64,000 nt of DNA from Escallonia rubra. Lineage: Eukaryota > Streptophyta > Magnoliopsida > Escalloniales > Escalloniaceae. The notes beneath the pieces were generated by a model. That model was not told where the DNA came from and searched no databases. It saw only the letters and a program-made list of their open reading frames with translations. Below, piece after piece: positions 23,930-35,400 of this stretch (position 1 is the first letter of the stretch; each line of letters begins with the position of its first letter). The position numbers and the translations under genes were made by a program. The stretch spans positions 558,001 to 622,000 of the forward strand of contig JAVXUO010002842.1 in assembly GCA_033065855.1 (NCBI GenBank), given 5' to 3'.

Positions 23930-24500
23930 CCGGGGGGCTTCGCTTGTAGTGCTCTGGCGCGAGGACCCTCTGCAGCGGGATGGGCTCGTTACCACAAAGC
24001 CATCGCCGTCGCAGGATAGGCTCATTACCATAAAGCTATCGCCGTCTTCATTCCGGGGGGCTCCGCTCGTAGTGCTCTGGCATGAGGACCCTCCGCAGCG
24101 GGATGGGCTCGTTACCACAAAGCCATAGCCGCCGCGGGATAGCCTCGTTACCACAAAGCTATAGCCGTCTTCATTTCGGGGGGCTCCGCTCGTAGTACTC
24201 CTGCACGAGGACCATCCGCAGTGGGATGTCCTCGTTACCACAAAGCCATCGCCGCCACGGGATAGGCTCGTTACCACAAAGCTATCGTCGTCTTCATTCC
24301 GGGGGGGCTCCACTCGTAGTGCTCCGGCACGAGGGCCCTGCGCAGCGGGATGGGCTCGTTACCACAAAGCCATCGCCGCCACGAGATAGGCTCATTACCA
24401 CAAAGCTATCGCCGTCTTCATTCCGGGGGGCTCCGCTCGTAGTGCTCCGGCACGAGGACCCTCCGCAAAGGGATGGGCTCGTTACCACAAAGCCATGTCC
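23930..24500. repeat. Tandem array of about 123-bp units in the 5' LTR
   Basis: Units contain GGGGGGCTCCGCTCGTAGTG, CACGAGGACC, GGGATGGGCTCGTTACCACA and AAGCCATCGCCG. Starts fall near 23,932, 24,054, 24,177, 24,299 and 24,424, a spacing of about 122-125 bp. Each unit holds an internal half-repeat (GGCTCGTTACCACAAAGC). A matching array with shorter, more decayed units lies in the 3' LTR at 37,275-37,880. Confidence 0.85.
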
Positions 24501-24855
24501 ACTCATGTTGTGATTGTCGGCGCCTCCAGAACGATGACCCCCAGGTCACTCCGGGACGGGAGCAAGTCTTTGGATGGCATCGAACCTAGTCCGCCTGGCA
24601 GTTGGCTACAGGGGCAACCCTTACCACTATCAGGTTCTCTCTGCGTCTCTTGACGTACCTTGTGGGATTCAGTAAGGGCTTGGACCGATGGCTGGGACAA
24701 CGAGCTTACTCTGATCATGCTACCGCGGTATGGTCAGTCTTCTCAGACAGGTAGAGAGATGCTGCATGGGCTGGGCAGTGCGAATTTAGGAACCGGTAGT
24801 TCGACGGTAACCGGTAATATTGGACCCCCCGGTGACGTGTCACTCCCAGGGGTGA

Positions 24856-24897
24856 CACGTGTCAGCTGATGACGCATGCATGTTTTTGCCTATAAAT
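24856..24897 (+). promoter_or_regulatory. Core promoter of the Tat-like 5' LTR: G-box and TATA box
   Basis: CACGTG (24,856-24,861) is followed by TGATGACGCA and then TATAAAT (24,891-24,897). Transcription would be expected about 30 bp downstream. In the 3' LTR the TATA box has changed to TGTAAAT (38,275-38,281) and the G-box is kept. Confidence 0.65.
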
Positions 24898-25255
24898 AGT
24901 GGAGTTTGGAACTCATTTAAGGACTTCTCTCTCATTTGACATTTTCACTTTTTCTCTCTAAAAACCCATTCTCTCTAAAATTCTAGTGAGAGAAACACAT
25001 TTGGACTTCCGACATTGGACCCCTGACGATGCACCCCTGACTTGGACCCTAGCTTGGATTGTCGACTGTAGGCCATGTTCGTCGTCGCCCTGTCTGCGCA
25101 GCGCTGCCAGCCCTCGTGGCCTGGCTGGGGAGCCTTGCTCTTTGTCCTTACTCCGCCCTCACTGTCTCTCACTTTGCATACTTGGAAGCTGACTCGGACT
25201 GTAGCCTTTGTGGCACCTCCACGTAGGTACGAACCCACTTTCCTTGGTATCATTT

Positions 25256-25272
25256 TGGCGACTCTACTGGGG
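25256..25272 (+). other. Primer-binding site of the Tat-like element
   Basis: TGGCGACTCTACTGGGG starts three bases after the LTR end. Sites of this form are reported for Tat/Ogre elements as matching an arginine tRNA. I could not check this against a tRNA set. Confidence 0.7.
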
Positions 25273-25319
25273 AGGTAAACATCGTATTGCAGTCTGCCTA
25301 TTTTCCACATTCAATCACC

Positions 25320-27284
25320 ATGCCTATGCAAGGAAGAGTTACGAGGGCTACCAGCCAGGGCCTTATCCATACCGTGCAAGAGGAGGACCACTTGGGTGAA
25401 CAAGAGGGGACTAGTGCCAAGCGTCTCCAAGACGAGCCACTAACTACCGCACTTGACGTGCAGGTTGCAGTCAATGCGGCCATCCAGCAGTTCACGCCCA
25501 CTATAGCCAACCTACAAGACTCGCAGACCACTCTCATGGCCGCCATCATGGAAATGCAAAAATCCATACAGGCCATGGCCTCACAGCAAATCGTTCCACT
25601 GATCCAGCCTGCAGAACCTGGGCCGTTTCCTGACACTGCCCAGGCCCCAGTGTCGCGACCACCGCCGCCTCAAACATCTATGCCCTTGGCGATAGGACTG
25701 GTGACATCTTCCCCACCTGTAGCTGACACACTGCATCCCGTGATGCCATCACACAGACTGCAAGTAGACCTCGGACCAGTGTTGCAACAGGTTCTCCCTG
25801 TTGTCGCACCTCAGTATGTGCCAGCCCGAAGCTCTTCCGAAACTCACGACTCCATTGAGATAGAGCCTAACCCCTACCCAACGGAACAACACTAAACAAC
25901 TGGTCAAGTGGTGGATATGTCTCGCCCACCCACCCATGCCCCTATACACTTGCCATTGCCAACACCTATCATATATCATCCCTCTGTTACTCCTGCTCAT
26001 CAAGTTGCCCCATCAGGGGGCTCGGGGGCTCGTGGAGCCCCGGCCAGCCATCATCCATTGGCTGGCCATGAAGCACCATCCCCCCACTATGTCTCCAAGT
26101 CAAACTTCGACGCACTCCTCCACCGCCTGTCACAGACTTCTGCACCCGACTCATTAGCCCGACTAACAGGCCACGCGCCATATGCCAACGACATAGCCAT
26201 CATATCATACCCACTCAAATACAAGCAACCCACCTTTGTGTTCTTTAGCGGACGTGAGGGCAACGCCCGTGAGCACTTAACAAGATTCACCGGCTCATTG
26301 GAGCAATATGGCCCGGGCGATAGTTTGAAGTTGAGGGGGTTTCACAAGTCCCTCACAGGCTTGGCATACACTTGGTATCACTAGATCCCCGCGGGGACTG
26401 TTCATTCTTGGAGTGAAATGGTCCAACTATTCTTGGACAAATTCCACTACGAAGCTGAAAGGGTAACCATAGTGGATATCGCCGGCATCCGCCAGAATCC
26501 TGGTGAAAACTTAAACAAATATGTGCACCGCTTTCACCTTACATGTCTCGAGTGTACAAATTTTAGTAAGGATGAGACTTTGGTTCCCATATGCATAAAA
26601 AACATGAGTGACATCTACCGGGTGCATATCGAGAACCTACAGTTGAGGTCATGGGGACACCTCAAGGAAACAGCCCACCGTACTTACGAGTTGGTCGGCC
26701 CTGTCAAGCCATGCAAGCCTCGCCCGCAGAATGCACTACTGGCCTCAGCAGACACATCCGGCACTCAGAGCAACATCAACACCACCAACAACAGCAACAG
26801 CTACACTGGCTTCAAATGTCAGTTCCAATATAGAGACCCACGCTCCGACAAGCGAAGACAACGGGAGACTACCCCCGACTATCCATGTGATTTGAATACG
26901 GTGAAAGAACTTTTGGCGGAATGGGTGGCAAATGACAACAACTTCCAACTGCCACCAATGCGGATCAACATCACGGACGCGAAAAAGGCCAGACCCAATT
27001 ATTGCCCTTACCATCAAGCTCTTGGACATCATCTCAAAGACTGCAATGGGCTGTGAGCTATCTTTGCAAGGAAGGTCGCGTCAGGCGACCTAAAGCAACA
27101 GAAGAACAACGATGTGCGTAGGAACCCTTACCCACACCATGGCAACAACAACAGGGAACATCAGGTGCTCATGGCCGTCACTGACCAACTCGAGCGTATC
27201 ATCTCTGCAACCCTTACGGATGACATTCCTACGATCACACCTTGCGTGCCTTCCGCTCCTTAGCCAGCGTCCTCAGCCGGACAA
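25320..27284 (+). pseudogene. gag of the Tat-like element
   Basis: The ATG at 25,320 opens a Gag of about 650 codons. It has a variable N-terminus, then a proline-rich stretch, then the conserved capsid core (YPLKYKQPTF, EHLTRF, SLTGLAYTWYH, WSEMVQLFLDKF, RQNPGENLNKYVHRF) and a late Cys-His motif (CPYHQALGHHLKDC, near 27,002-27,043). All pieces lie in one frame. It is broken by in-frame stops at 25,893, 26,382, 27,054 and about 27,261. The intact protein would build the particle that packages element RNA. Confidence 0.85.
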
Positions 27285-28311
27285 ATGACGAAGATTAAAG
27301 GCTTTTTTGATGAAATGGGGTTTTCACCCGCAACACGGACCTACCTCTCGAACTATCTGCTCGAGGTCACCACATGCTTCGGTCCCAAATGTTTTACTGC
27401 CCAAGCCGAGCTCAGACACATCCCTTCTACCTTATTCATTTTCTCGGACAAGGACAAGGCACCGGTCGAACACCACAACCGACCACTATTCCTCGAATGC
27501 ACCATTAATGGCACGGGCTTCCACTGTGCCTTAGTAGATTGCGGCGCCTCAATCAACATCATACATCTCACCACCTTGCAACGGACCGACATTCCCACAA
27601 GAAAAATCATCCGCGACCCCATCAGCATTACCGGCTTTGGGCAAGGTCCCCAGTCAACCCTCGGCCATATCACTGTCGACCTCATGTTCAGAACTGTCCT
27701 TCGAGACACTACTTTCCACGTGATAGACAGCGAGCCTGCCTTCCAGCTTCTACTCGGCCGACCTTGGATTCATGTCAACAAGGTCGTTCCCTCAATGTAC
27801 CACCAGTGTGTGAAACTGGTGGCTGGTCCTACGGGACATGAAGTAGCGATGACCATCCCCGCAACCAAGGCCCCCTTCGAATATGCTGAATCTTACTTCG
27901 TCGAGGCCTCCTTCTTCACTGAGGTTGCCGAGGATTGTGAGAATGCTACTCATATACACTCTACCAAGTTGCCAAATTAGGAAGAGCTGTGTGGAAACAA
28001 GCCTCCCAAGTCCAAGACTAAGAAAAGTACAAAGAATAAGGGATCGACCTCAATGCCGCCCCTGCTGTCACAACCAACTCTCCGCCTTCATCCCCCAAGT
28101 CTAAGAAACAAAAGGTCGAACCAGCCTTCCAACGCATCATCCAAGACGGCAAAGTGATCTACCAATTATGTCGGTGTGCGAGGGCTCCTGGTGGTCCGTC
28201 ATCTGACCCCCCTCCCCGACCTCGACCCGCCCATGGAAAGTGAATGGTGCTGCGTAGCCAAGCATTGTCCGCCAGACCCTGAACTTACCACGGGCGCTCA
28301 CCCGCCTTGCT
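27285..28311 (+). pseudogene. Protease region of the Tat-like element
   Basis: It continues in the gag frame to a stop at 27,978. The aspartic-protease loop reads VDCGASINII (27,534-27,563), then FGQGPQSTLGHITVDL and FQLLLGRPWIH. Family knowledge: this enzyme cuts Gag-Pol. The serine/threonine usual in the D-S/T-G loop is cysteine here, either a lineage variant or a mutation. From 27,981 to about 28,300 the sequence is a degraded linker with stops. Confidence 0.78.
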
Positions 28312-29889
28312 ATGAAGACGGCCCTCGACCGCAGGCCCCAAAATCTTGAAGAAATCAACCTGGCTAACCCCGGCGAGGAACCTCGATTGACATACATTAG
28401 CACAAAACTCGCCCCAGGCCGAAGAGAGGAATTGGTTACTCTCCTTCGTGAATATCGCGATGTATTGGCATGGAGTTACAAAGAGATGCCTGGATTGGAT
28501 CCTGCCTTGGTAATGCACAATCTCAACATTTCTATCGGGTCCAGCCCTGTCCGACACCACCCACGGTCTTTTCGCCCCGAGCTCGAATTATAGATTAAAC
28601 AAGAGATAGAATGACTTCTACAGGCTGACTTTATTGAGCCTATCACTCACCCCCATATGGCTGGCCAATGTTGTCCATGTACAGAAGAAGAACGGTCAAG
28701 TCCGCATTTGTATTGACTTTCGGGACTTGAACAAAGCATGCCCCAAACACGAGTTCCCACTGCCCAACATCGACATGCTTACGGAGGCTGCTGCGGGACA
28801 AGAGACCTTGTCTTTCATGGATGGTTTCGCCGGCTACAACCAAATTCAAATGAACCCAGACGACTGTGCCAAGACAGCCTTCCGAACTCCCATGGGTAAC
28901 TTTTATTGGAAATTCATGCCCTTCGGTCTCAAGAATGCGGGTGCTACCTATCAACGGGCGATGACCGCCATCTTCCACGACATGATACACCGTACAGTGG
29001 AAGACTACGTCGACGATCTCATCATCAAGTCTAAGAAGGAAAGTGATCACCTCGCCGACCTCCGAGCAGTCTTTGATCGTTGTAGCCAGTACAATATGCG
29101 GATGAACCCGATGAAATGTGCCTTTGGAGTCTCCTCTAGCAAATTCCTCGACTTCCTAATTAGTCGACAGGGCATCGACGTTGACCCTTCTAAAGCGGCC
29201 TCCATCCAAGAGATGCCTCCTCCCAAGAGCACCAAACAGTTGAAAAGCTTCCTCGGCAAGGTTTCTTATCTCCGCCGATTCATCCCTGCCTTGGCCGAAC
29301 TTATCACACCCTTCCAGCATTTGACGCGCAAGAGTGCACCGTGGAGTTGGGGTGCGCCCCAACAACAAGCATTCGAACAGATCAAGGCGGTCCTCATATC
29401 GCCGAAGACAATGGTCGTGCCACAACGAGGTATCCCACTCTTGCTTTACTTGACCTCCATGCCCAGGTCCATAGGGGCATTGCTCGCCCAAGAGGTGGAT
29501 AGAGTGGAGCGTCCAATTTATTACCTCAGTCGGTCAATCCGGGGACCCGAAGCCAATTACTCTGAGCTCGAGAAGCACTGCTTAGCCTTGGTTTACGCCT
29601 CGCAGAAATTCAGACATTATTTTCTGTCGCACCAGATCACACTTGTCACCAAGGTTGATCCACTACGATACATGCTCACACGCCCTGCCTTGTTTAGCTG
29701 ACTTACCCGTTGGTTGCTGCTATTGGCCAAGTTCGGCTTATCCATCAAGAATCCTACAGCTCTACGAAGCCAAGCACTTGCCGACCTCTTGGCCTTCTTC
29801 CCCCGCCAACAATATGAACCGACCTCGGACCAATTGCCTGGGGAGGAGACGACCCCTGACCACCGACATCGACGAATTATGGACGCCTG
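28312..29889 (+). pseudogene. Reverse transcriptase and Ty3-type RNase H of the Tat-like element
   Basis: The RT lead-in (YRDVLAWSYKEMPGLDP) is in frame 1 with stops at 28,591 and just after. The RT core continues in frame 2 from 28,634: NVVHVQKKNGQVRICIDFRD, FMDGFAGYNQI, MPFGLKNAGATYQ and the catalytic YVDDLIIKSK (about 29,009). The first RNase H follows (GALLAQEVDRVERPIYYLSR), in which the usual catalytic pattern is weak, as is typical for Tat elements. A TGA at 29,699-29,701 and a frame change near 29,860 break the polyprotein. Confidence 0.85.
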
Positions 29890-30332
29890 AGTTCGACGAC
29901 TCAGCCACCAGCAAAGGTCCCCAAAGAGCTCTCCTCCGGCAAGGGGGTGCCGACATAGTCCTCCAAAACCCAAAGGGTGTTACCACATCCCTATCCTTCA
30001 AACTTGCATTCCCGGTATCCAACAATGAAGCTGAGTATGAGGCACTTGTCATTGGCCTCATGCTGGCTACCAGTATGGGGGCTAAATCATTATGCGTAAA
30101 AGGGGACTCAAACTTGATCATGAAACAGGCTGATGGAGAGTTCGCAGTCAAGGAGCCAGCCTTGGCACCTTATCGCACCCTGGTGCAACAGTTGGAAGGA
30201 AGACTTGGCCATGTCCAATATGAACATCACAGCAGGTGCCACAACCGACATGCGGACAGCTTGGCCACAATCTCGTCAAAGATAGAAGTTGACGGTGAAC
30301 AGCGCATGCTAACCATCATCAGGAGGACATAA
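29843..30332 (+). pseudogene. Second, archaeal-type RNase H of the Tat-like element
   Basis: Frame 0 encodes EFDDSATSKG, then NNEAEYEALVIGLMLA, then VKGDSNLIMKQADGEF and NRHADSLA. These are the Asp, Glu, Asp and His/Asp blocks of a plant/archaeal-type RNase H. This second domain is established as a hallmark of the Tat lineage and would remove RNA from RNA-DNA hybrids. It is followed in frame by a short linker to a TAA at 30,330. Confidence 0.83.
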
Positions 30333-30344
30333 CCATGCACAACA

Positions 30345-31952
30345 TTGAACTTAGTCCCGAAGGACACTACTGCAAACGATTGGAGGCAGCCAATCATCGA
30401 CCAACTTAAGGCACCATCTCTTGCCTATGCCTCTACCCTTACAGACTTTTTGATGTTGAGAGATGTCTTGTACAGACGATGTCCCGGAGGCACTCTGGCC
30501 AGGTGTTTAGCACCGGAAGAAGCAAAGCACAAACTACAGCTCGGCCATCAGAAGTGTTGTGGCCTCGACGGCCCCCCTCTATACCGTCGCCTCCAGCGTA
30601 TGGGCCTCTTTTGGCCATCCATGGCCAAGGATGCTTCAGTTGTACAACGGGATTGTCCTGAATGCCTATATGCGCCAGATAGCACGTAAGCTCTTGTAAT
30701 CAACGTCGAGGGTGACTGGTGTCAACCTTTCATCCAATATCTATCTCATGGGATTCTACCACCTGATCGTAGCTCGGCACAATCCATCAAACGAAAAGCG
30801 GTCAGATATTTTGTAACAGAAGGCAAGTTGTTTCGCAAAGGGTTTTCAGGGCGCACCCTGCGATGCTTGCAAGGTGCCCAAGCCGTGGAAGTGATTAACG
30901 AAGTGCACAATGGTGCTTGTGGGGAACATCAAGGATCTCAAAAGTTGTACGCAGAACTACTAAGGTTATGGTACTATTGGCCGACTATGGAATCCGATTC
31001 CATCTCTCATGTCTGACACTACTAACCCTGCAAGAGACACGCTAACAGAATGCACACGCCGACGTCCGACCTTCGTATGATCGTGGCCCCTTGGCCATTT
31101 CACTCTTGGGCTCTCAACCTCATCGGCCCCATACACCCGCCGTCGAAGGGTCACAGATGGATCATGGTCACGACGGAGCATTTCACAAAATGGGTCGAAG
31201 CCATACCTCTGCGAAGAGCCACGGGGGGCGCCATTGCCAACTTCTTATGTGATCATATCATATGTCGCTTCGGCATTCCCCGGTGCATCATCTCCGACAA
31301 TGGCACGCCATTCATCAACAGGGATGTTCGGACTCTCATGGAAGCATACGACATCAACCATGCCACATCAACCCCCTACTATCCGCAAGGCAATGGTCAA
31401 GCTGAAGCCTCCAACAAGATTCTATTACATGTATTGTCCCAAATGGTTTATGACGCAAATGGATCCTGGTCAGAAAAGCTAAGTCTGGCACTCTGGGCTT
31501 ACCGAACTTCCAGGCATACAACCACGAAGGCCACACCTTTTTCCCTTGTCTACGGGGACAAGTGTGTGGTACCCGCCGAGATTACAGTCGCCTCGGCTAG
31601 ACTCTCCCTAAGCAGTGGTCTCGAGGATGAGGAAACCAAAATGGTGGCTCTTGAGGGCCTTGATGAAAGGAGAGCCAACGCCATGCGTCGAATGAAGAAA
31701 TATCATGAACAGCCTGTGAAAGCCTACGGGAAGACAGTCAAGTCGCGATCCTTTGTAGAAGGTGACCTTGTCCTCCAAGCCTCCAAGCATATACGTGCTA
31801 ACCTGTCAGCCCCTAAGTTCACACCAAACTGGGAAGGACTATTTGAAGTGCATACATCCAGAAACAACAGTTCCTACCTCCTGCTCAATCCAGATGACGG
31901 ACAGATCACAGCCCTTGTCAACGGCCGCTACCTGAAGAAATATTATGCATAA
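30345..31952 (+). pseudogene. Integrase of the Tat-like element
   Basis: The whole region is in frame 0. A first zinc-binding-like block (GHQKCCGLDG to CPECLYA) is followed by a linker, then a second block (EVHNGACGEHQGSQKLYAEL...YYWPTM) whose cysteine end is damaged by stops near 31,014-31,023. Two such blocks in a row are common in this lineage. The DDE core has WALNLIGPI, IISDNGTPF and YYPQGNGQAEASNK. The first catalytic aspartate is replaced by asparagine (AAC, 31,116-31,118). An in-frame TAA lies at 30,687. The C-terminal region keeps SPFSLVYG-like (TPFSLVYGDK) and LKKYY motifs. Confidence 0.85.
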
Positions 31953-32441
31953 CCAGCTGCGGATTGTTCCCCCCAGCCTTAGCCGTCCATAATTTAGAAC
32001 ATTTACACATCATTTTTTTTGTATATGCACACATGTTTATGACTTGTAACTTTTGTTGCTTATTACAAGTTTCTTCCTTATGTAATGACATTTTGGCCCA
32101 AGTACTATCAATACATAGTCATTCTGCTACATACGCTTGTATTTATCTCACTTATTTTCATTTATGGTCACCAAGTCATTTGCTATCGGCGGGGAGGGGG
32201 GAACACCAGCAGGCAGCCATCATATGCAAGATATTTCACCATCGCAACAGCAAACAAGCACATTATGCATCAAACACAAGAAACAACCACTGGACAACAA
32301 GCAACCATACTCATAACATCAACATATACAATATACATCCGGAGTTTGCTGGCCAGGCACTATTACTACATCAAAGTATTAGTCACCCTACGAAAACTTA
32401 GATAATAAAGCTGCAGCTGGATGCATGCTAAAAGCCTCCAA

Positions 32442-35400
32442 TGTTTAACGCTGAGCCTGCAGCGCAGACCATCCAGCCTCAAACTCGTCCTGCTGCCTCA
32501 GTCGCTCGACCTCTCGAACCTCCACATTGGCACGTCGCCTCTGTAAGTCGCCCAGCTATCTCTGTAAGTCGGTCAACTGGCTCTCTATGTCCGCTACCTG
32601 CCCATCAATCCCGACTAGCTCCCTAGCAATCTCTGATCGCTCCGCCTCCAACCCAGTTCACCGCCTCTCCAGCAACGTCTCCTCCATGCGCACAAGGGCC
32701 ATCATCTCCCCCATAGCCCCCTCCTCCCCCGGTACCGGGTTGCCCACCGTCACCCCCTTAAATGTTTGTGGGAACACTGCCTTCACTAGCTCCAGCCGGC
32801 GCACCGTCTTGATAGGCAACTGGAGACCCTCCCACGATGCCACATCTGCTTGCCCACTCGAGGAGCCCCTACTGGCCTCTCTGACTGTTGCCCCACTCCC
32901 ACCCACCATAGGCATCTCTGACACTTCTTATGATGTCTGCGCACCAACGCTCTCCGAGTGCATCGCTAGCAGTGTCGCACCAGCCTCAATCGTCGACCCC
33001 GACAACGCATCATGTTGACGCTCCGCAACAGGCTGAACCAGTATCCCCCACTCATGCGCCAGGGTTGCAACCACAGGCTCTAGCTCCACCGGGTCCTCAT
33101 GCTCACCTATCGCGGCCTCTGTCTCTATGCCCGTCCACCAGTAGCCACAGGCATCAAACATCAGCGACTCGTCCATCGGTCCACCGTACAGGTTCTCCAC
33201 TGTCTCCTCAGTGCCCGGCAATGGACTCACCCTCCTACTCACCCCGGCCCCCGACGTGCCGGCTGCCTTCGTCTCATCCCTATCCTCTGGCCCACCAGCC
33301 TCGACTACCGTCACCTCCTCCACCTTAGTATCGGCACCCGCCTCACTGTCACCCTCAATCGCCTGCTCCTCATGCTCATGTCAAAGTCACCATCAGTCCA
33401 TATACCTCTATTATCAAGTGTAACCAATAGCAAAAACATAACGGAAACATTAATACAAAACATACCTCGGCCTCTGGCTCATCTGATTCATCGCGCAGCC
33501 TCTTCGACTCTGATAGGTGTGGGGCTGATGTACCTACACTAGCTTGACGAGCAATCTCCATCATCCCCACTCGAAGTGCCGACAACAGACCATTGCCAGC
33601 CCCTGGCACCCTCGCCACCTACATCAGCGGCTCCTCTCCGCGGTCCTCCCCCAGGGCATCGTCATCAGACCACTCCCACCACCGTGCATACTCCACTATC
33701 ACTGCCCCTGGTACCTCTGTCCCCGGCCACCTCCACTCTATCACCGGTGTTGGCCACTGACGGACTCTGTCATATCGCGTATACCCAAAGGCGGTCGTCA
33801 TACTCCACGGGCTACGATACCCACATGGCTGTTCTAAGTCATAACCGAATGTCAACGACAGACGGTCCGGGCTATACCTCTCCACATAGTACAGGTTCTC
33901 GGCAGGCTTCCCGCCATCATCCTTTATAACCGGGAGCCAGCCTAGAAAATAGGCCACCAACAGTACGATCTGTGCCGGCACCAAGTCCTCTCTCTTGGTC
34001 AGGTCTTTCGTCATCTCCTGCACATGCAACCAGGGTGGTACTCCATATGACGCATTCATGCCTCTATACGGCTGTGCCAAGTATGCCTCCCGTGTATCTA
34101 TAAGTCGCGCCAAAGAACACTCCGGCCTCCTGATGCCCGCCCATGCAAATGCCCGTGACCCGCTACTACACAATGCAACCTCCCACGACTTGTCTGCCTG
34201 TGTCACTGTCCTCATCGTCGGTACCGGATGCTCGAGCGGATATCCTATCGGTCGATAGTCCAGAAAGCACTAGTACAAATATCTCTGCAGGAACATCCAG
34301 TCCACGTATGTCGCCACCTGATACCGCCCATGTGACTGCTTCACATCATTCACGAACTGATCTAGCCGCGAATACAATGTGCTCAGATATACGGGAGCCA
34401 GCCCGACACGTTTGCCCTGCGCCATCCAAATAGCCAGGGGAAACAGCCTAGGGGAAATACCGTCCTTCGGCGTCCCCTCAAACACAAATTTGCAAGCACA
34501 CATCAACTCATTATACATAACAAGACTAACATACCGCATATACAAGAATACAGTAAATCGACAGTACAACACTTACCTCGACAGGAACATCGCCAAGAAC
34601 GCCACCATCTCGTACAGCTCATTCTTGTGATACGGCCCCATCACAAAATGGGCGGCATTGCCCAAATTCTGCCCTGACTTCGCCTGCGGCGTCCCATAGA
34701 ACAGTCGGAGCCACCCACCGTATGTCCCATTCCGGTGCTGCCTCATCTCCGACAAGATATCCAGAAGCCGTGTCTGCAACAGCCGTTTCTCTCTACTCAG
34801 CCGCGTCACTCGCGCATCTAACTCCCCGTGCATCGACAGCCCTGTCAACATCAGCACATCAAGCAGCGTCGACCCGATCTCTCCAAACTCGATCACAAAG
34901 GAATGTGACTGTGTGCTCTACCTTGACAGCAGTAGGGTCATCCAGGGCGTAACCTTATACAACTCAAGTCCCCTCCCGGTAATATCTATCGCTGGCAGTA
35001 ACCCCAATATCTGCAACAGCCCTGCCTACCGCGGTGTCTCCACCATATGCTCACACCAGAAGTCCCACCCTATCGGCATCGCACTATGGCCCTTGAAAAA
35101 CACAGGCAACCAAGGTATATCCTCCCTCTCCACCAATAACCCCGGTAAGTATCTCGACGACATCATAGGTGCCTCCTCCCAGCTCGGAGCCCGCAAATAT
35201 GGCAACGGCACCCGTGACTCCTCTCCCATCGACAGACCACTCCACGGTACCGTGAAAGCTCCATCTGCCACCCGGATGGCCAACTCCCTCCACAGTTCCC
35301 AGTCAGGTACGCAAGGTACCAATCCCTTTACTCCCAGCAATGTGTTCATCTTGTCTAGGTCTGGGTCATACGTTCTCACCGAACCATCATCAATGGCACT

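Larger units (their letters stand above)
23042..25252 (+). repeat. 5' LTR of the Tat-like element, 2,211 bp
   Basis: It ends GGTATCA just before the primer site. Its start has lost the usual TG (it reads TTTTTCCCAACC where the 3' LTR reads TGTTTCCAACC). It contains two tandem arrays, a core promoter and a pyrimidine-rich leader. It is about 50 bp longer than the 3' LTR, and differing repeat copy numbers in the first array could account for this. Confidence 0.88.

Noticed and set aside
24000..24500. Regularly spaced repeats resembling a CRISPR array
   Set aside because: The spacing is regular, but the units are about 123-bp tandem repeats with no unique spacers, and they lie inside a plant retrotransposon LTR.
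32930..33328. 132-codon + strand Pro/Ser/His-rich frame
   Set aside because: It is the mirror of the acidic linker of the antisense gene. The - strand frame has the better context, with splice sites and a coiled coil.
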